Origin: Anaerolineales bacterium | Lineage (GTDB): Bacteria; Chloroflexota; Anaerolineae; Anaerolineales; UBA11579 | NCBI GenBank assembly: GCA_025808555.1 | Contig: CP075526.1 | Coordinates: 1,755,064-1,819,063, forward strand | Length of the DNA: 64,000 bases | Reading direction: 5' to 3' | Part shown: piece by piece, positions 17,942 through 26,702 of the stretch | Layout of the letters: each line of letters begins with the position of its first letter | Position numbering within the stretch: position 1 is the stretch's first letter | Position numbers and translations under genes: made by a program | The notes under the pieces: model-generated | The model's input: the letters and a program-made list of their open reading frames with translations, nothing else | The model's database searches: none | Told to the model about the DNA's origin: nothing

Positions 17942-19147
17942 ATGAAGAGGGGTCCGTGGCATCAGCTCGGTAATCAAGGTCAAACAATTGCGCGTGAGCA
18001 TTTGCAGAACGGTATTGGAGTTGGCGTTGTAATTAGCGAAAAGGACTTGCCTTTTAATAGTGCCAAGGAATATTCAACTACTTTTAAAGAGTTGAACGCC
18101 GATGTCCTTGTTGATCATCAATTTTACAATTCAAGTTTTCGTCACAAGAATTTCGACACATATCCGGAAAAGGAATTCCGTGTAACTTTATCTAACATGG
18201 CAAATTTGTCCAGGATTGGTTTGTCTGGTTTGTCTAAAGCCTTGGAAGAAAACCTGAGACAGCTCTCTGTAACTGGTGTCATTGCTCCGGCAATGAAATA
18301 TCAGGCTGGCAGGAATGAGATTGTCGACGTTAACGCAAAACTTTTTTCCGCCGCAAAAGCAGTCGGTGATTCAATGGGACTTCCTACCTTTGTTACCGTG
18401 ACTGTTGACAGATCATCTTTGGATAGCTTTTCTGCGGTCGAGAGGATACTGTCTGATGTGACCTCTTTGAGTGGGGATGGATGGTATTTCTCAATTGAGT
18501 TTGGCGAAAGGAGAATTCCCGCTTCTTCTGAGAAGGTAAAAATGCTTTGTCGAGCAGGTCTTAAGCTTGCAATGACAGGGAAGCCTGTCATGCATGCATT
18601 TGCTGGCCCCATGTCACTGCTCTCTTATGGATTCGGCGCAACTGCAGCTGCAATTGGCCATAGTCATAATCTATGGCAGTTTTCAAACGAAAGGTGGCAG
18701 ATACTTTCGGCGCCACGAAAAGGCCCCAAAAAACCTCTCAGGAGGTTGTTCTCAAGTAACCTTTGGGGCACACTAGTTTATCCAAACGAAATTGTACGGA
18801 TGAATGCTAAGCTGCGCGCTGAAGCTCTTACATCGACGGAATACTCGCCTTCACTTGAAAACTTGGATGCAGTTTGGAAAAAAGGGCAGGCTGATAGACA
18901 CTTAGTTGCCTCTATTTGTCGAGAAATTGAAACTATTTCCAGGCTGGGAGGTGTATCAGAAGCAGCAAAGTATGCAATTAATAAACTCGCACATGCGGAA
19001 TCTTTGTACGGACGTATCAAGAATACCGTTGGTACTCTACGCGATAGTTCAAACGCTTACCATTCAAACTGGAAGGAGGCCTTGGAGAATCTTCTAATCG
19101 AGGGTAAAGACGATTTAGATTACCTGGAGATGATAGCTAGCGATTGA
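17942..19147 (+). CDS. Unrecognised protein, possible alpha/beta barrel
   Basis: I do not recognise this 401-residue protein. Its first ~250 residues alternate short hydrophobic strands with helices (GVGVVIS 26-32, ADVLVDHQFY 53-62, TGVIAPAMKY 111-120, PTFVTVTVD 148-156, WYFSIEFGE 181-189, KPVMHAFAG 214-222), followed by a glycine-rich GFGATAAAIGHSH (230-242). That rhythm fits a TIM-barrel-like fold, and the late Gly-rich strand could bind a phosphate or a base. A distant relation to tRNA-guanine transglycosylase-like barrels is possible but unproven. The last ~100 residues are helical. It has no signal peptide or membrane span. It is the last gene of the A+T-rich operon with the nuclease-like protein and kinase. 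Confidence 0.6.
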   Translation: MKRGPWHQLGNQGQTIAREHLQNGIGVGVVISEKDLPFNSAKEYSTTFKELNADVLVDHQFYNSSFRHKNFDTYPEKEFRVTLSNMANLSRIGLSGLSKALEENLRQLSVTGVIAPAMKYQAGRNEIVDVNAKLFSAAKAVGDSMGLPTFVTVTVDRSSLDSFSAVERILSDVTSLSGDGWYFSIEFGERRIPASSEKVKMLCRAGLKLAMTGKPVMHAFAGPMSLLSYGFGATAAAIGHSHNLWQFSNERWQILSAPRKGPKKPLRRLFSSNLWGTLVYPNEIVRMNAKLRAEALTSTEYSPSLENLDAVWKKGQADRHLVASICREIETISRLGGVSEAAKYAINKLAHAESLYGRIKNTVGTLRDSSNAYHSNWKEALENLLIEGKDDLDYLEMIASD

Positions 19148-19692
19148 TTTACTTAGTCTATTACTTCCCGCTTTCCATTTATTAATTTCTGTTGTCCCCC
19201 TTGACACCGCGCCCCAATCTGCCCGCCAGCTCACATTCCCTGCTATAAGCCTGCAGGAGTTTGCGCAGCAAACTCCATTAGCAGCGGCGCCAGCCGCTGC
19301 GTAGCTGCCTGGTTCGCGGGCTCCCGGCGGGCTGTTTGCGTGCGTAAGCCACTGCGTATCTTGTCAAGTTGGGGTGGGGGGCGAAGTTAAAACATGTAAA
19401 CAATTAATACATTAAGTACATTTCCTGTAGCTTAGCCGTCCTACAGATCATTTTTTGGCGGCAAATGTTTAACTTGGAGCTAAAAAGAGGGGGTCACTAA
19501 TGATGATTATTAAAACTTCTCGTCCCAGCGCGCCATGCGCATCAAACCACCTTGATGAGAATGACCAAAGCACACTCCCGCCAGCAGGTCATTCTCATCT
19601 CAACTTGACAGGGTCGCCATTCAAGCCTGGCGTTTGTAAGCGCAGAAGCGTCAGCGGCTGCGCACAAACGCCATTAGTAGCTGCGTCAGCAG
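19148..19692. other. 545-nt intergenic region with compound palindromes
   Basis: No convincing gene is present. Its first third is A+T-rich and then returns to host-like composition. It contains two related palindromic clusters (19257-19311 and 19629-19700) and a T/A-rich stretch between them (19390-19480). Confidence 0.55.
19257..19311. repeat. Compound palindromic repeat, copy 1
   Basis: GGAGTTTGC / GCAAACTCC (9-bp arms, 3-nt loop) is followed by CATTAGCAGC and AGCGGC / GCCGCT arms. The block CAAACTCCATTAGCAGC recurs as CAAACGCCATTAGTAGC at 19667. Confidence 0.65.
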
Positions 19693-19700
19693 CTACGTAC
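19629..19700. repeat. Compound palindromic repeat, copy 2
   Basis: GCGTTTGT...ACAAACGC arms enclose a further hairpin and are followed by CATTAGTAGCTGCG and CAGCAGCTACGTA. It is homologous to copy 1 at 19257-19311 but more extended, and it overlaps the end of the 99-residue membrane protein gene. Confidence 0.6.
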
Positions 19701-19992
19701 CGTGCTTTCTCTCGCTCTCCTCGATCGCTCGTAGCAGCGCCTCTTCCTCCAAGGTCAGCAAGTACTCTTCCTCCAGCGTGCGCTGCGGGCGCAGCAGGAT
19801 GTAGATGAGCACCCCCGGAATGAACAAGATCACCGAAAGCAGCACCGCCAGCAGCCGGCGGCTCGGCTCCCGCAGCCTGGCGGCCGCGTCCCGGTGGGTC
19901 CAGTACACCAGGCTCGCCCACAGGGCCAGCAGGAAGGTAGCCCCCCAAACAGTCAGTGCGGTGGCCAGGGTCTGCAATGTATTCGCATCCAT
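19693..19992 (-). CDS. Small membrane protein with two helices, unknown function
   Basis: The 99-residue product has two hydrophobic helices (about residues 5-28 and 47-66, the latter ending in GVLIYILLRP) and an acidic helical C-terminal tail (LEEEYLLTLEEEALLRAIEE). It resembles short PLDc_N/phospholipase-D nuclease N-terminal-like membrane proteins, but I would not assign it. The start at 19992 is chosen because TATAAT lies exactly 7 nt upstream on this strand, making it a leaderless gene; the ATG at 20001 would overlap that box. Confidence 0.65.
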   Translation of the reverse strand: MDANTLQTLATALTVWGATFLLALWASLVYWTHRDAAARLREPSRRLLAVLLSVILFIPGVLIYILLRPQRTLEEEYLLTLEEEALLRAIEESERKHGT

Positions 19993-20005
19993 GCCCGTCA
20001 TTATA
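19990..20005 (-). promoter_or_regulatory. Leaderless-type promoter of the 99-residue membrane protein
   Basis: On the minus strand TATAAT (20005-20000) is followed by GACGGGC and ATG (19992). There is no room for a ribosome binding site. Confidence 0.6.
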
Positions 20006-20016
20006 GTGCGCGGGCC

Positions 20017-20085
20017 GCGTGGGCATAGCCCACGCAACCCGCACATTTGGTGTTGCTGCTCGGCAAAGCCGAGCAACGCAACACC
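20017..20085 (-). repeat. Two-hairpin dispersed repeat, copy 3 (inverted)
   Basis: Read on the minus strand it is GTTGCGT, hairpin TGCTCGGC/GCCGAGCA, spacer, then hairpin GCGTGGGC/GCCCACGC, matching the copies upstream of pyrG. The pyrG copies have an A-T pair where this one has G-C (ACTCGGC/GCCGAGT versus GCTCGGC/GCCGAGC), a compensatory change. Confidence 0.75.
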
Positions 20086-20112
20086 ACTGTTGGGGATACT
20101 GCGCACGCCAAC

Positions 20113-20142
20113 AAAAACGGCCCGCCAGGGGCGGGCCGTTTT
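20113..20142 (-). terminator. rpsD terminator
   Basis: A 13-bp perfect stem (AAAACGGCCCGCC / GGCGGGCCGTTTT) with a 3-nt loop and a T run on the minus strand lies 20 nt after the rpsD stop. Confidence 0.88.
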
Positions 20143-20161
20143 GGGTTCTGCAATGTCCAGA

Positions 20162-20761
20162 CTAGCGGGAGTAGTACTCAACCACCTGGTTCACTTCACA
20201 AATGATCGGCACTTCCTGCAGCTCGGGCAGGCGCACATACTTCGCCGCCATGTTCTTTTTGTCCACGTCCAGATACGGCGGAATGTTGCCAATGCTCTCC
20301 AGCGCCTCAGTGAACGCCGGGATCTGGCGGCTCTTCTCGTGCACGGCGATCACGTCGCCCGGCTTCACCGAGTACGACGGAATGTTGATGCGCTCCCCGT
20401 TCACCGTGATGTGACGGTGCGAGACGAACTGGCGGGCCGCATAGATCGTGCGGGCGAAGCCAGAGCGCAGCACCAGCGCATCCAGGCGAGATTCCAGCAG
20501 CGTGATCAGCATTTCAGGCGTGCGGCCCTTGGAGCGCGAAGCCTTCTCCATGTAGCCGCGCATCTGCGCTTCACGAATGTTGTACTGGTGGCGCAGGCGC
20601 TGCTTCTGCAGCAGTTGCAGCTTATAGTCAGAGCTGCGGCGCCACTGGTTCTGGCTGCCGTGCTGGCCGGGCGGGTTCGGCCGGCGCTCCATGACTTTGA
20701 TGGCCTTCGGGGTCAGGGGGATGCCCAGCGCCCGAGAGCGTTTTACCTTCGATTCCTTCAT
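20162..20761 (-). CDS. rpsD: 30S ribosomal protein S4
   Basis: The 199-residue primary 16S rRNA-binding protein has the N-terminal RRPNPPGQHG motif and the S4 RNA-binding domain (SRLDALVLRSGFARTIYAAR...FVSHRHITVNGERINIPSY). It has no cysteine cluster at the N-terminus, so it is the zinc-independent (C-minus) form. The gene stands alone rather than in the alpha operon with rpsM, rpsK and rpoA, and is divergent from recA. GGAAACAGG precedes the ATG. A second, zinc-binding rpsD could exist elsewhere in the genome. Confidence 0.96.
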   Translation of the reverse strand: MKESKVKRSRALGIPLTPKAIKVMERRPNPPGQHGSQNQWRRSSDYKLQLLQKQRLRHQYNIREAQMRGYMEKASRSKGRTPEMLITLLESRLDALVLRSGFARTIYAARQFVSHRHITVNGERINIPSYSVKPGDVIAVHEKSRQIPAFTEALESIGNIPPYLDVDKKNMAAKYVRLPELQEVPIICEVNQVVEYYSR

Positions 20762-20930
20762 CCTGTTTCCTTTACATTTTTGTACTCAGCTACCAGTTTG
20801 CCGCGGAGCGCACCAATAGCCTGGACAAATGCACGATCGCTGAAAGGGGCGATTGCGCCGCAAGATGATACTTGCACTTGCCGCTTTTGGCTAGGGCACA
20901 ATCTCGCCGTATTTTGGCCCCTGCAAAGCC

Positions 20931-20957
20931 TTGACAAAGGAACGCTTGTTCTATAAT
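20931..20957 (+). promoter_or_regulatory. recA promoter with LexA (SOS) operator
   Basis: TTGACA (20931-20936) and TATAAT (20952-20957) form the promoter. Between them GAACGCTTGTTC (20940-20951) is a perfect match to the GAACNNNNGTTC LexA/DinR box known from Gram-positive bacteria. LexA bound here would block RNA polymerase. The 15-nt spacer to TATAAT is short, so a slightly shifted -10 (TAATAT) is possible. Confidence 0.85.
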
Positions 20958-20993
20958 ATAAGCGGAAATAGAACAGACTTTCTAGGAGACACA

Positions 20994-22079
20994 ATGGCCG
21001 CTCAAAAAGAACACAACGACGAAAAGATCAAGGTCCTCCAAAAGACCCTGGGTGAGATCACCAAACGCTACGGCGAGGGCAGCATCATGCGCCTCGGCGA
21101 AGCCCACGGCATGGCCGTCGAAGCCATCCCCACCAGCTCCCTCTCGCTCGATATCGCCCTCGGCGTCGGCGGCATCCCCCGCGGCCGCGTCACCGAGATC
21201 TACGGCCCCGAATCCTCCGGCAAGACCACCCTCTGCCAGCACATCGTCGCCGAGGTGCAGAAGCGCGGCGGCACCGCCGCCTTCATTGACATGGAGCACG
21301 CCCTCGATCCCAACTATGCCGCCAAATGCGGCGTGGACATCGAGAAGCTGCTCGTCGCCCAGCCTGACACCGGCGAGCAAGCCCTCGAGATCGCCGAAGC
21401 CCTCGTGCGCTCCGGCGCCATTGACCTCGTCGTGATCGACTCGGTCGCCGCCCTGGTCCCCCGCTCTGAGATCGAGGGCGACATGGGCGACGCCACCATG
21501 GGCATGCAGGCCCGCCTCATGTCGCAGGCCTTGCGCAAGATGTCCGGCGTCATCAAGCAGACCAATACCGCCGTCGTCTTCACCAACCAGCTGCGCCAGA
21601 AGATCGGCGTCATGTTCGGCAACCCCGAAACCACCACCGGCGGCATGGCCCTCAAGTTCTACGCCTCCGTGCGTATGGATGTGCGCCGCATCCAGTCCAT
21701 CAAGACCGGGCAGGATGTCGTCGGCAACCGCACGCGTGTGCGCGTCGTCAAGAACAAGGTTGCCGCACCCTTCCAGGTCGCCGAATTTGACATTATGTAT
21801 AATGAAGGCATCTCCAAGAGCGGAGACCTGCTCGACTTAGCGGTCAACTACGAGATCGTCGCCAAGCGCGGCTCCTTCTACAACTACGGTGACGACCGCC
21901 TGGGCCAGGGCCGCGAAACGGCCAAGGATTACCTGCGAGATCACCCCGAAGTAGCCGACGTCATCGAACAGCAGATCCGCGAGAAAGTGCTCACCCAAGA
22001 ACCCAGCGCCTATGCCGAGCCAGACGAAAGCCTCGCCTTTGAACCCGCCGAAGCAGAACTCGAGGCCGTTGAAGCGTAG
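20994..22079 (+). CDS. recA: Recombinase RecA
   Basis: The 361-residue ATPase forms filaments on single-stranded DNA, drives strand exchange and triggers LexA self-cleavage. Walker A is GPESSGKTT, Walker [11 protein letters not shown]; loop L1 is [10 protein letters not shown] and loop L2 [19 protein letters not shown] with [10 protein letters not shown]. The C-terminus is acidic ([20 protein letters not shown]). TAGGAGA precedes the ATG at 20994. The SOS box in its promoter indicates DNA-damage control. Two strong hairpins follow the stop. Confidence 0.98.
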   Translation: MAAQKEHNDEKIKVLQKTLGEITKRYGEGSIMRLGEAHGMAVEAIPTSSLSLDIALGVGGIPRGRVTEIYGPESSGKTTLCQHIVAEVQKRGGTAAFIDMEHALDPNYAAKCGVDIEKLLVAQPDTGEQALEIAEALVRSGAIDLVVIDSVAALVPRSEIEGDMGDATMGMQARLMSQALRKMSGVIKQTNTAVVFTNQLRQKIGVMFGNPETTTGGMALKFYASVRMDVRRIQSIKTGQDVVGNRTRVRVVKNKVAAPFQVAEFDIMYNEGISKSGDLLDLAVNYEIVAKRGSFYNYGDDRLGQGRETAKDYLRDHPEVADVIEQQIREKVLTQEPSAYAEPDESLAFEPAEAELEAVEA

Positions 22080-22139
22080 CGAAAGACAAAAAGCGTCTTT
22101 CGCTTGGAGTTTCTGGCGTGCTACGCACGCCAAAACTCC
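22079..22139 (+). terminator. Tandem hairpins behind recA
   Basis: Stem 1 is GCGAAAGAC / GTCTTTCGC (22079-22103). Stem 2 pairs GGAGTTT.TGGCGTGC with GCACGCCA.AAACTCC (22106-22139) with one bulged C. Neither has a clear T run, so termination may be incomplete or the hairpins may act as a processing or stability element. Confidence 0.6.
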
Positions 22140-22170
22140 CGTCATAAATAAATATACGGCGATCCGCAAC

Positions 22171-22668
22171 GTGTTTTGGCTGCTGATCGCCGTATGTTTT
22201 CTGGCTGGATGCAGTAGGAGCGTACTCCCCGCTGACCAGGGCTACTTCATCGCACCCACCGTCGTCGGCAACTCGCAAGCCATCGTACTCGAGACGCCCA
22301 CGGCGATGCCCGCCACTGCCACCCCGGAATGCGAGAACAATCTCGTCTTCCTGCGCGATATCACCGTGCCCGATGGCACTCGTTTCGCCCCCGGCGCCCC
22401 CGTTGAAAAGAGCTGGGAGCTGCGCAACGACGGCACCTGCGCCTGGATCGTGGGCTACACCGTCGAGCTGCAGGCGGGCAGCATCGGGCTGGGGGCGGTG
22501 CCCCGCCACCCGCTGCCGCCCGCCCAGCCCGGCGAAAGCGTGGTGCTCACTATTCAATTTACCGCTCCCAGCGAGCCGGGCAGCTACCGCAGCCTGTGGA
22601 AGGCGCACGACTTTGCCGGCAACCCCTTCGGCGTGGGCTTCTATGTAGACATCACCGTTTCGGAGTAA
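22171..22668 (+). CDS. Lipoprotein with NBR1-like Ig domain
   Basis: The frame is open further upstream into recA, but the GTG at 22171 gives a short signal peptide ending in the lipobox FLAGC, so I start there. The mature protein has a linker (ETPTAMPATATPE) and a C-terminal domain (about residues 60-165) of the NBR1/next-to-BRCA1 Ig-like type, with KSWELRNDGTCAW, QPGESVVLTIQFTAP and GSYRSLWKAHDFAGNPFG. These immunoglobulin-like domains are frequent in surface lipoproteins of Chloroflexota, with unknown binding partners. It ends 3 nt before the YbaK gene, so both are co-transcribed. Confidence 0.75.
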   Translation: MFWLLIAVCFLAGCSRSVLPADQGYFIAPTVVGNSQAIVLETPTAMPATATPECENNLVFLRDITVPDGTRFAPGAPVEKSWELRNDGTCAWIVGYTVELQAGSIGLGAVPRHPLPPAQPGESVVLTIQFTAPSEPGSYRSLWKAHDFAGNPFGVGFYVDITVSE

Positions 22669-22671
22669 CGA

Positions 22672-23151
22672 ATGCGCGCCCCAACCAACGCCACCGCCAT
22701 CGCATTCCAGGACACTATTCGCCACCACGGCCTGCCCGGCCAAGTGGTCGAGTTCGAGATCACCACCCGCACCGCAGCTGATGCGGCTGCCGCCATCGGC
22801 TGCCAGCTGGGCCAGATCGTCAAATCGCTCATCTTCCGCTCTGCGGAAGATGAGGCTGTCATCATCCTGACCAGCGGCTGCAACCGGGTAGACGAGGCCC
22901 TGGTGGCCCAGGCCACCGGCGCCACCCTTGGCAAGGCTGACGCCGACTTCGTGCGCAACCTGACCGGCTACGCCATCGGCGGCGTGCCGCCCTTCGGTTA
23001 CAGCCACCCGGCGCACACCTATATTGACGAGGACCTGCTGCAGTACGCCGAGGTGTGGGCGGCCGCCGGCACCCCGCACGCGGTGTTCCCGCTGCCGCCG
23101 GATGCGCTGGTGCGCATCAGCGGCGGCAAGCTGCTACGCGTGCATGGCTAG
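22672..23151 (+). CDS. YbaK/ProX-type aminoacyl-tRNA deacylase
   Basis: The 159-residue protein is a free-standing editing domain of the YbaK/prolyl-tRNA synthetase-associated family. It shows the conserved Lys in GQIVKSLIF, TSGCNRVDE, FVRNLTGYAIGGVPPFGY (the GG(V/T)xPxG signature) and a C-terminal GGKLLRV. Such enzymes hydrolyse mischarged aminoacyl-tRNA (for example Cys- or Ala-tRNAPro) in the cytoplasm. Which mischarged tRNA it acts on cannot be told. It follows the NBR1-Ig lipoprotein gene by 3 nt, an unexpected pairing. Confidence 0.9.
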   Translation: MRAPTNATAIAFQDTIRHHGLPGQVVEFEITTRTAADAAAAIGCQLGQIVKSLIFRSAEDEAVIILTSGCNRVDEALVAQATGATLGKADADFVRNLTGYAIGGVPPFGYSHPAHTYIDEDLLQYAEVWAAAGTPHAVFPLPPDALVRISGGKLLRVHG

Positions 23152-23154
23152 ATA

Positions 23155-23186
23155 AAAAAAAGACCGGCGAAAGCCGGTCTTTTTGT
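23155..23186. terminator. Bidirectional terminator between ybaK-like gene and ahcY
   Basis: AAGACCGGC / GCCGGTCTT with a GAAA tetraloop and A/T runs on both sides lies between the two convergent genes. Confidence 0.9.
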
Positions 23187-23189
23187 TTC

Positions 23190-24455
<1,266 letters not shown>

Positions 24456-24486
24456 CTAGAACTCCATTCCTTTTATATAGGCGCAA

Positions 24487-25446
24487 TTATGCCAGTAGTG
24501 CTTGCAGCTTGCCGCCGTCGTCATAGTGCTCGCGATAGCGGGTGACGAAATCGGTGGTTGAGAAGTGGTGAGTTTGCGGGCCAGCCTGCTCGAGGCAGTA
24601 GGTGGCCGCCAGGGAGCCGAGGCGGCCACTGGTTTCCCAGTCGAGGCCCAAGCGGTAGCCTGTGAGGAAGCCGGCGCGGAAAGCATCGCCGCCGCCGGTG
24701 GGATCCACAATCGTGTCGGTGGGTACGGCTTCAACCCAGGTGATGCCATCCTTGGTGTGGATGTTGGCGCCCTTGGGGCCGAGGGTGACGACCATGTAAT
24801 CCAGGTGGGAAAGGATGGCCTTGTCATCCATGCCTGTCTTGTCTTTGACCAGTTCGAATTCGTATTCGTTCATGAACATGGCATGGGCGGTCTCGACGCC
24901 GGTGCGCAGGATTTCGCCATCAAAGCGCACGATCTGCTGGCTGGGGTCGTAGACATAGGGGATGTCGAGCTCTTTGCATTCAGCGACATACTGCTGCATG
25001 GCGCCGGGGTCGTTGGGCGAAATGATGACCAGTTCAGGCGTGCCGCCTTTGACGGCTTTCAGCGAAAGCTCGCTGGCGCGGGCCATGGCGCCAGGGTAGA
25101 AGCTGGCGACCTGGGCGTTGGACTTATCCGTAGTGGCGAAGTAGGAGGCGGTGTAGAGGCCCTCGATCACTTCCATATTGGTCGTGTCTACGCCGTGATC
25201 CTTTAGGAAGGCGCGGTATTCGGCAAAGTCTTCGCCGACGGCGGCCATGACGCGCGGCTTGCCGCCAAGCAGCGCCATGGTGTAGGCGATGTTGGGGGCG
25301 ATACCGCCGCGGCGGCGGTCTAACTTATCTACAAGAAATGAGAGGCTGATCTTTTCGAGGTGCTCTGCCAGCAGGTGCTCTTTGAAGAGCCCTGGGAAAG
25401 TCATGAGGTAATCGTAGGCTACTGAGCCCGTGATGAGTACATCCAT
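24487..25446 (-). CDS. PfkB-family carbohydrate/adenosine kinase
   Basis: The start at 25446 is preceded by AGGTGATGG and fits the conserved beginning VLITGSVAYDYLMTFPG. The 319-residue protein has the PfkB N-terminal glycine motif (RRRGGIAPNIAYTMALLGG) and the C-terminal signature DPTGGGDAFRAGF with the catalytic Asp. Because it directly precedes ahcY in an apparent operon, adenosine is the most likely substrate (adenosine to AMP). Ribokinase-like activity on another sugar is the alternative. A terminator of the upstream M23 gene lies in front of it. Confidence 0.88.
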   Translation of the reverse strand: MDVLITGSVAYDYLMTFPGLFKEHLLAEHLEKISLSFLVDKLDRRRGGIAPNIAYTMALLGGKPRVMAAVGEDFAEYRAFLKDHGVDTTNMEVIEGLYTASYFATTDKSNAQVASFYPGAMARASELSLKAVKGGTPELVIISPNDPGAMQQYVAECKELDIPYVYDPSQQIVRFDGEILRTGVETAHAMFMNEYEFELVKDKTGMDDKAILSHLDYMVVTLGPKGANIHTKDGITWVEAVPTDTIVDPTGGGDAFRAGFLTGYRLGLDWETSGRLGSLAATYCLEQAGPQTHHFSTTDFVTRYREHYDDGGKLQALLA

Positions 25447-25485
25447 TCCATCACCTGTATGGCGAAAATTTACCCTTACACACAA

Positions 25486-25513
25486 AAACGCCCTCGGGTT
25501 TTCGAGAGCGTTC
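25486..25513 (-). terminator. Terminator of the M23 peptidase operon
   Basis: On the minus strand AACGCTCTCG pairs with CGAGGGCGTT (one mismatch) over a 6-nt loop and is followed by TTTTTG. Confidence 0.75.
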
Positions 25514-25586
25514 TCCCGCGCGTGGCGTACGCAAGTTTAGCATGGTGGCAAGGGTTTGGGAAGGGCAGAAAAACAGGGGCGAGGCA

Positions 25587-26702
25587 CTAATCTGGCACGC
25601 CTACCAGAGGTGGGTCGGTGGGTAGCTCAAAACTGTAGCCGTCCCGCCCCATGAAATGAAAATAGGTCACGGCGCCGGGCTTGATCTCGATCTCGGTGCG
25701 CCACCAGATGGAATAAAGCGGGACGGCCACCTCGTACCGCCCGGCGGGCAGGTTGGTGAGCACCAGGTTCTCTTTGTAATAGGGGTCTGAGCGCAGGCGG
25801 AAGCCGGTGAAGTAGGTGTAATTGGTCCACAACTCGCCTGTGTCCAGCGAGCGCACCTCGGTAAGCCAGTTGAGCAGTAGCTGGTTGCGCTCATTGGCGA
25901 CGCGGCCAACCAGCACGCCATAGCCTTCAGGCGGGGCTAGCCATAGCTCCGGGTTGTAGGTGAAGTTGGTGGTGTTGGTGCCGGTGCGCACCTCGAAGTG
26001 CAGATGCGGGCCGGTGGAGAGGCCGGTGTTGCCCGAAAGGCCAATAAGCTCTCCCTGCTGCACCCGCTGGCCCATCTCCACGCTGACACTGCTCAGGTGA
26101 GCGTACACGGTCCACAGGCGGTCGCCGTTGTAGCCGAAATCATGACGGATGACGATGGAGATGCCGTAGGGATCATCCAGAAAATAGGGCGAGTTGTAGG
26201 TTTGGCCGTAGCTGGCCCACACAATGGTGCCGTCGCCCGCGGCGCGCACCGGGGTGCCAGCATCCAGACCAACATCCAAGCCCACATGCGGTTCGCGGCG
26301 GTTGGTGCCCGCCTCCTGCCGCACACCGTAGCGCTGGCTAGGGGAATAGAGGCCAAGGTGGGCGTTGGCGACAGGGAAGCTGAAATAAAAGTGATCGTAG
26401 GGGCTGAGGGCCACCGGCGCCTGGATGGCGGGGAAACCTTGCACTGCCGGCTGGGTGGGTGCCAGGTCTGCGGCGCCGAGCGGGAATGGCGCCAGGGTTG
26501 GAGCGGCATAGGTGGGCCATTCCAGAAGGGGCAGGGTGCTGGTTGGTGGCGGTGTATCGCTGGGCGGCAGCACTTGTGTGAGCGTGGGCAGCGGCGTGTG
26601 GGTGCTGGTTGCGGCGGGGCTGGCCGTGGTCGGCGCAGCGGTGCAGCCGGCAAGAGCTAAGAATGAAAGTGCTGCCAGCAGGCGAAGGCGCTTGAAGCTC
26701 AT
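25587..26702 (-). CDS. M23 (LytM) metallopeptidase lipoprotein
   Basis: The 371-residue protein has a lipoprotein signal peptide (lipobox LALAGC), a Thr/Pro-rich linker to about residue 70, and an M23 domain at about 125-255. Zinc ligands are the His and Asp of HVGLDVGLD and the final HLH of GPHLHFEV; AAGDGTIVWASYG and GLSGNTG are also typical. M23 enzymes cut peptide cross-bridges in peptidoglycan or act on other exported peptides. A C-terminal ~110-residue beta-rich domain is unassigned. It overlaps the TolB-like gene by 4 nt (ATGA). Confidence 0.92.
   Translation of the reverse strand: MSFKRLRLLAALSFLALAGCTAAPTTASPAATSTHTPLPTLTQVLPPSDTPPPTSTLPLLEWPTYAAPTLAPFPLGAADLAPTQPAVQGFPAIQAPVALSPYDHFYFSFPVANAHLGLYSPSQRYGVRQEAGTNRREPHVGLDVGLDAGTPVRAAGDGTIVWASYGQTYNSPYFLDDPYGISIVIRHDFGYNGDRLWTVYAHLSSVSVEMGQRVQQGELIGLSGNTGLSTGPHLHFEVRTGTNTTNFTYNPELWLAPPEGYGVLVGRVANERNQLLLNWLTEVRSLDTGELWTNYTYFTGFRLRSDPYYKENLVLTNLPAGRYEVAVPLYSIWWRTEIEIKPGAVTYFHFMGRDGYSFELPTDPPLVGVPD

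Noticed and set aside
16419-19147. Prophage or conjugative element
   Set aside because: No integrase, structural, replication or transfer genes; the A+T-rich DNA holds only three genes.
19201-19248. TTGACA and TATAAG as a promoter downstream of the foreign operon
   Set aside because: The two boxes are 36 nt apart, too far for a sigma-70-type promoter, and no gene follows.
19148-19250. Inverted resemblance of CCGCGCCCCAATCTGCCCGCC to the eno 3' end as a second attachment site
   Set aside because: The match is short and imperfect and could arise by chance in G+C-rich DNA.
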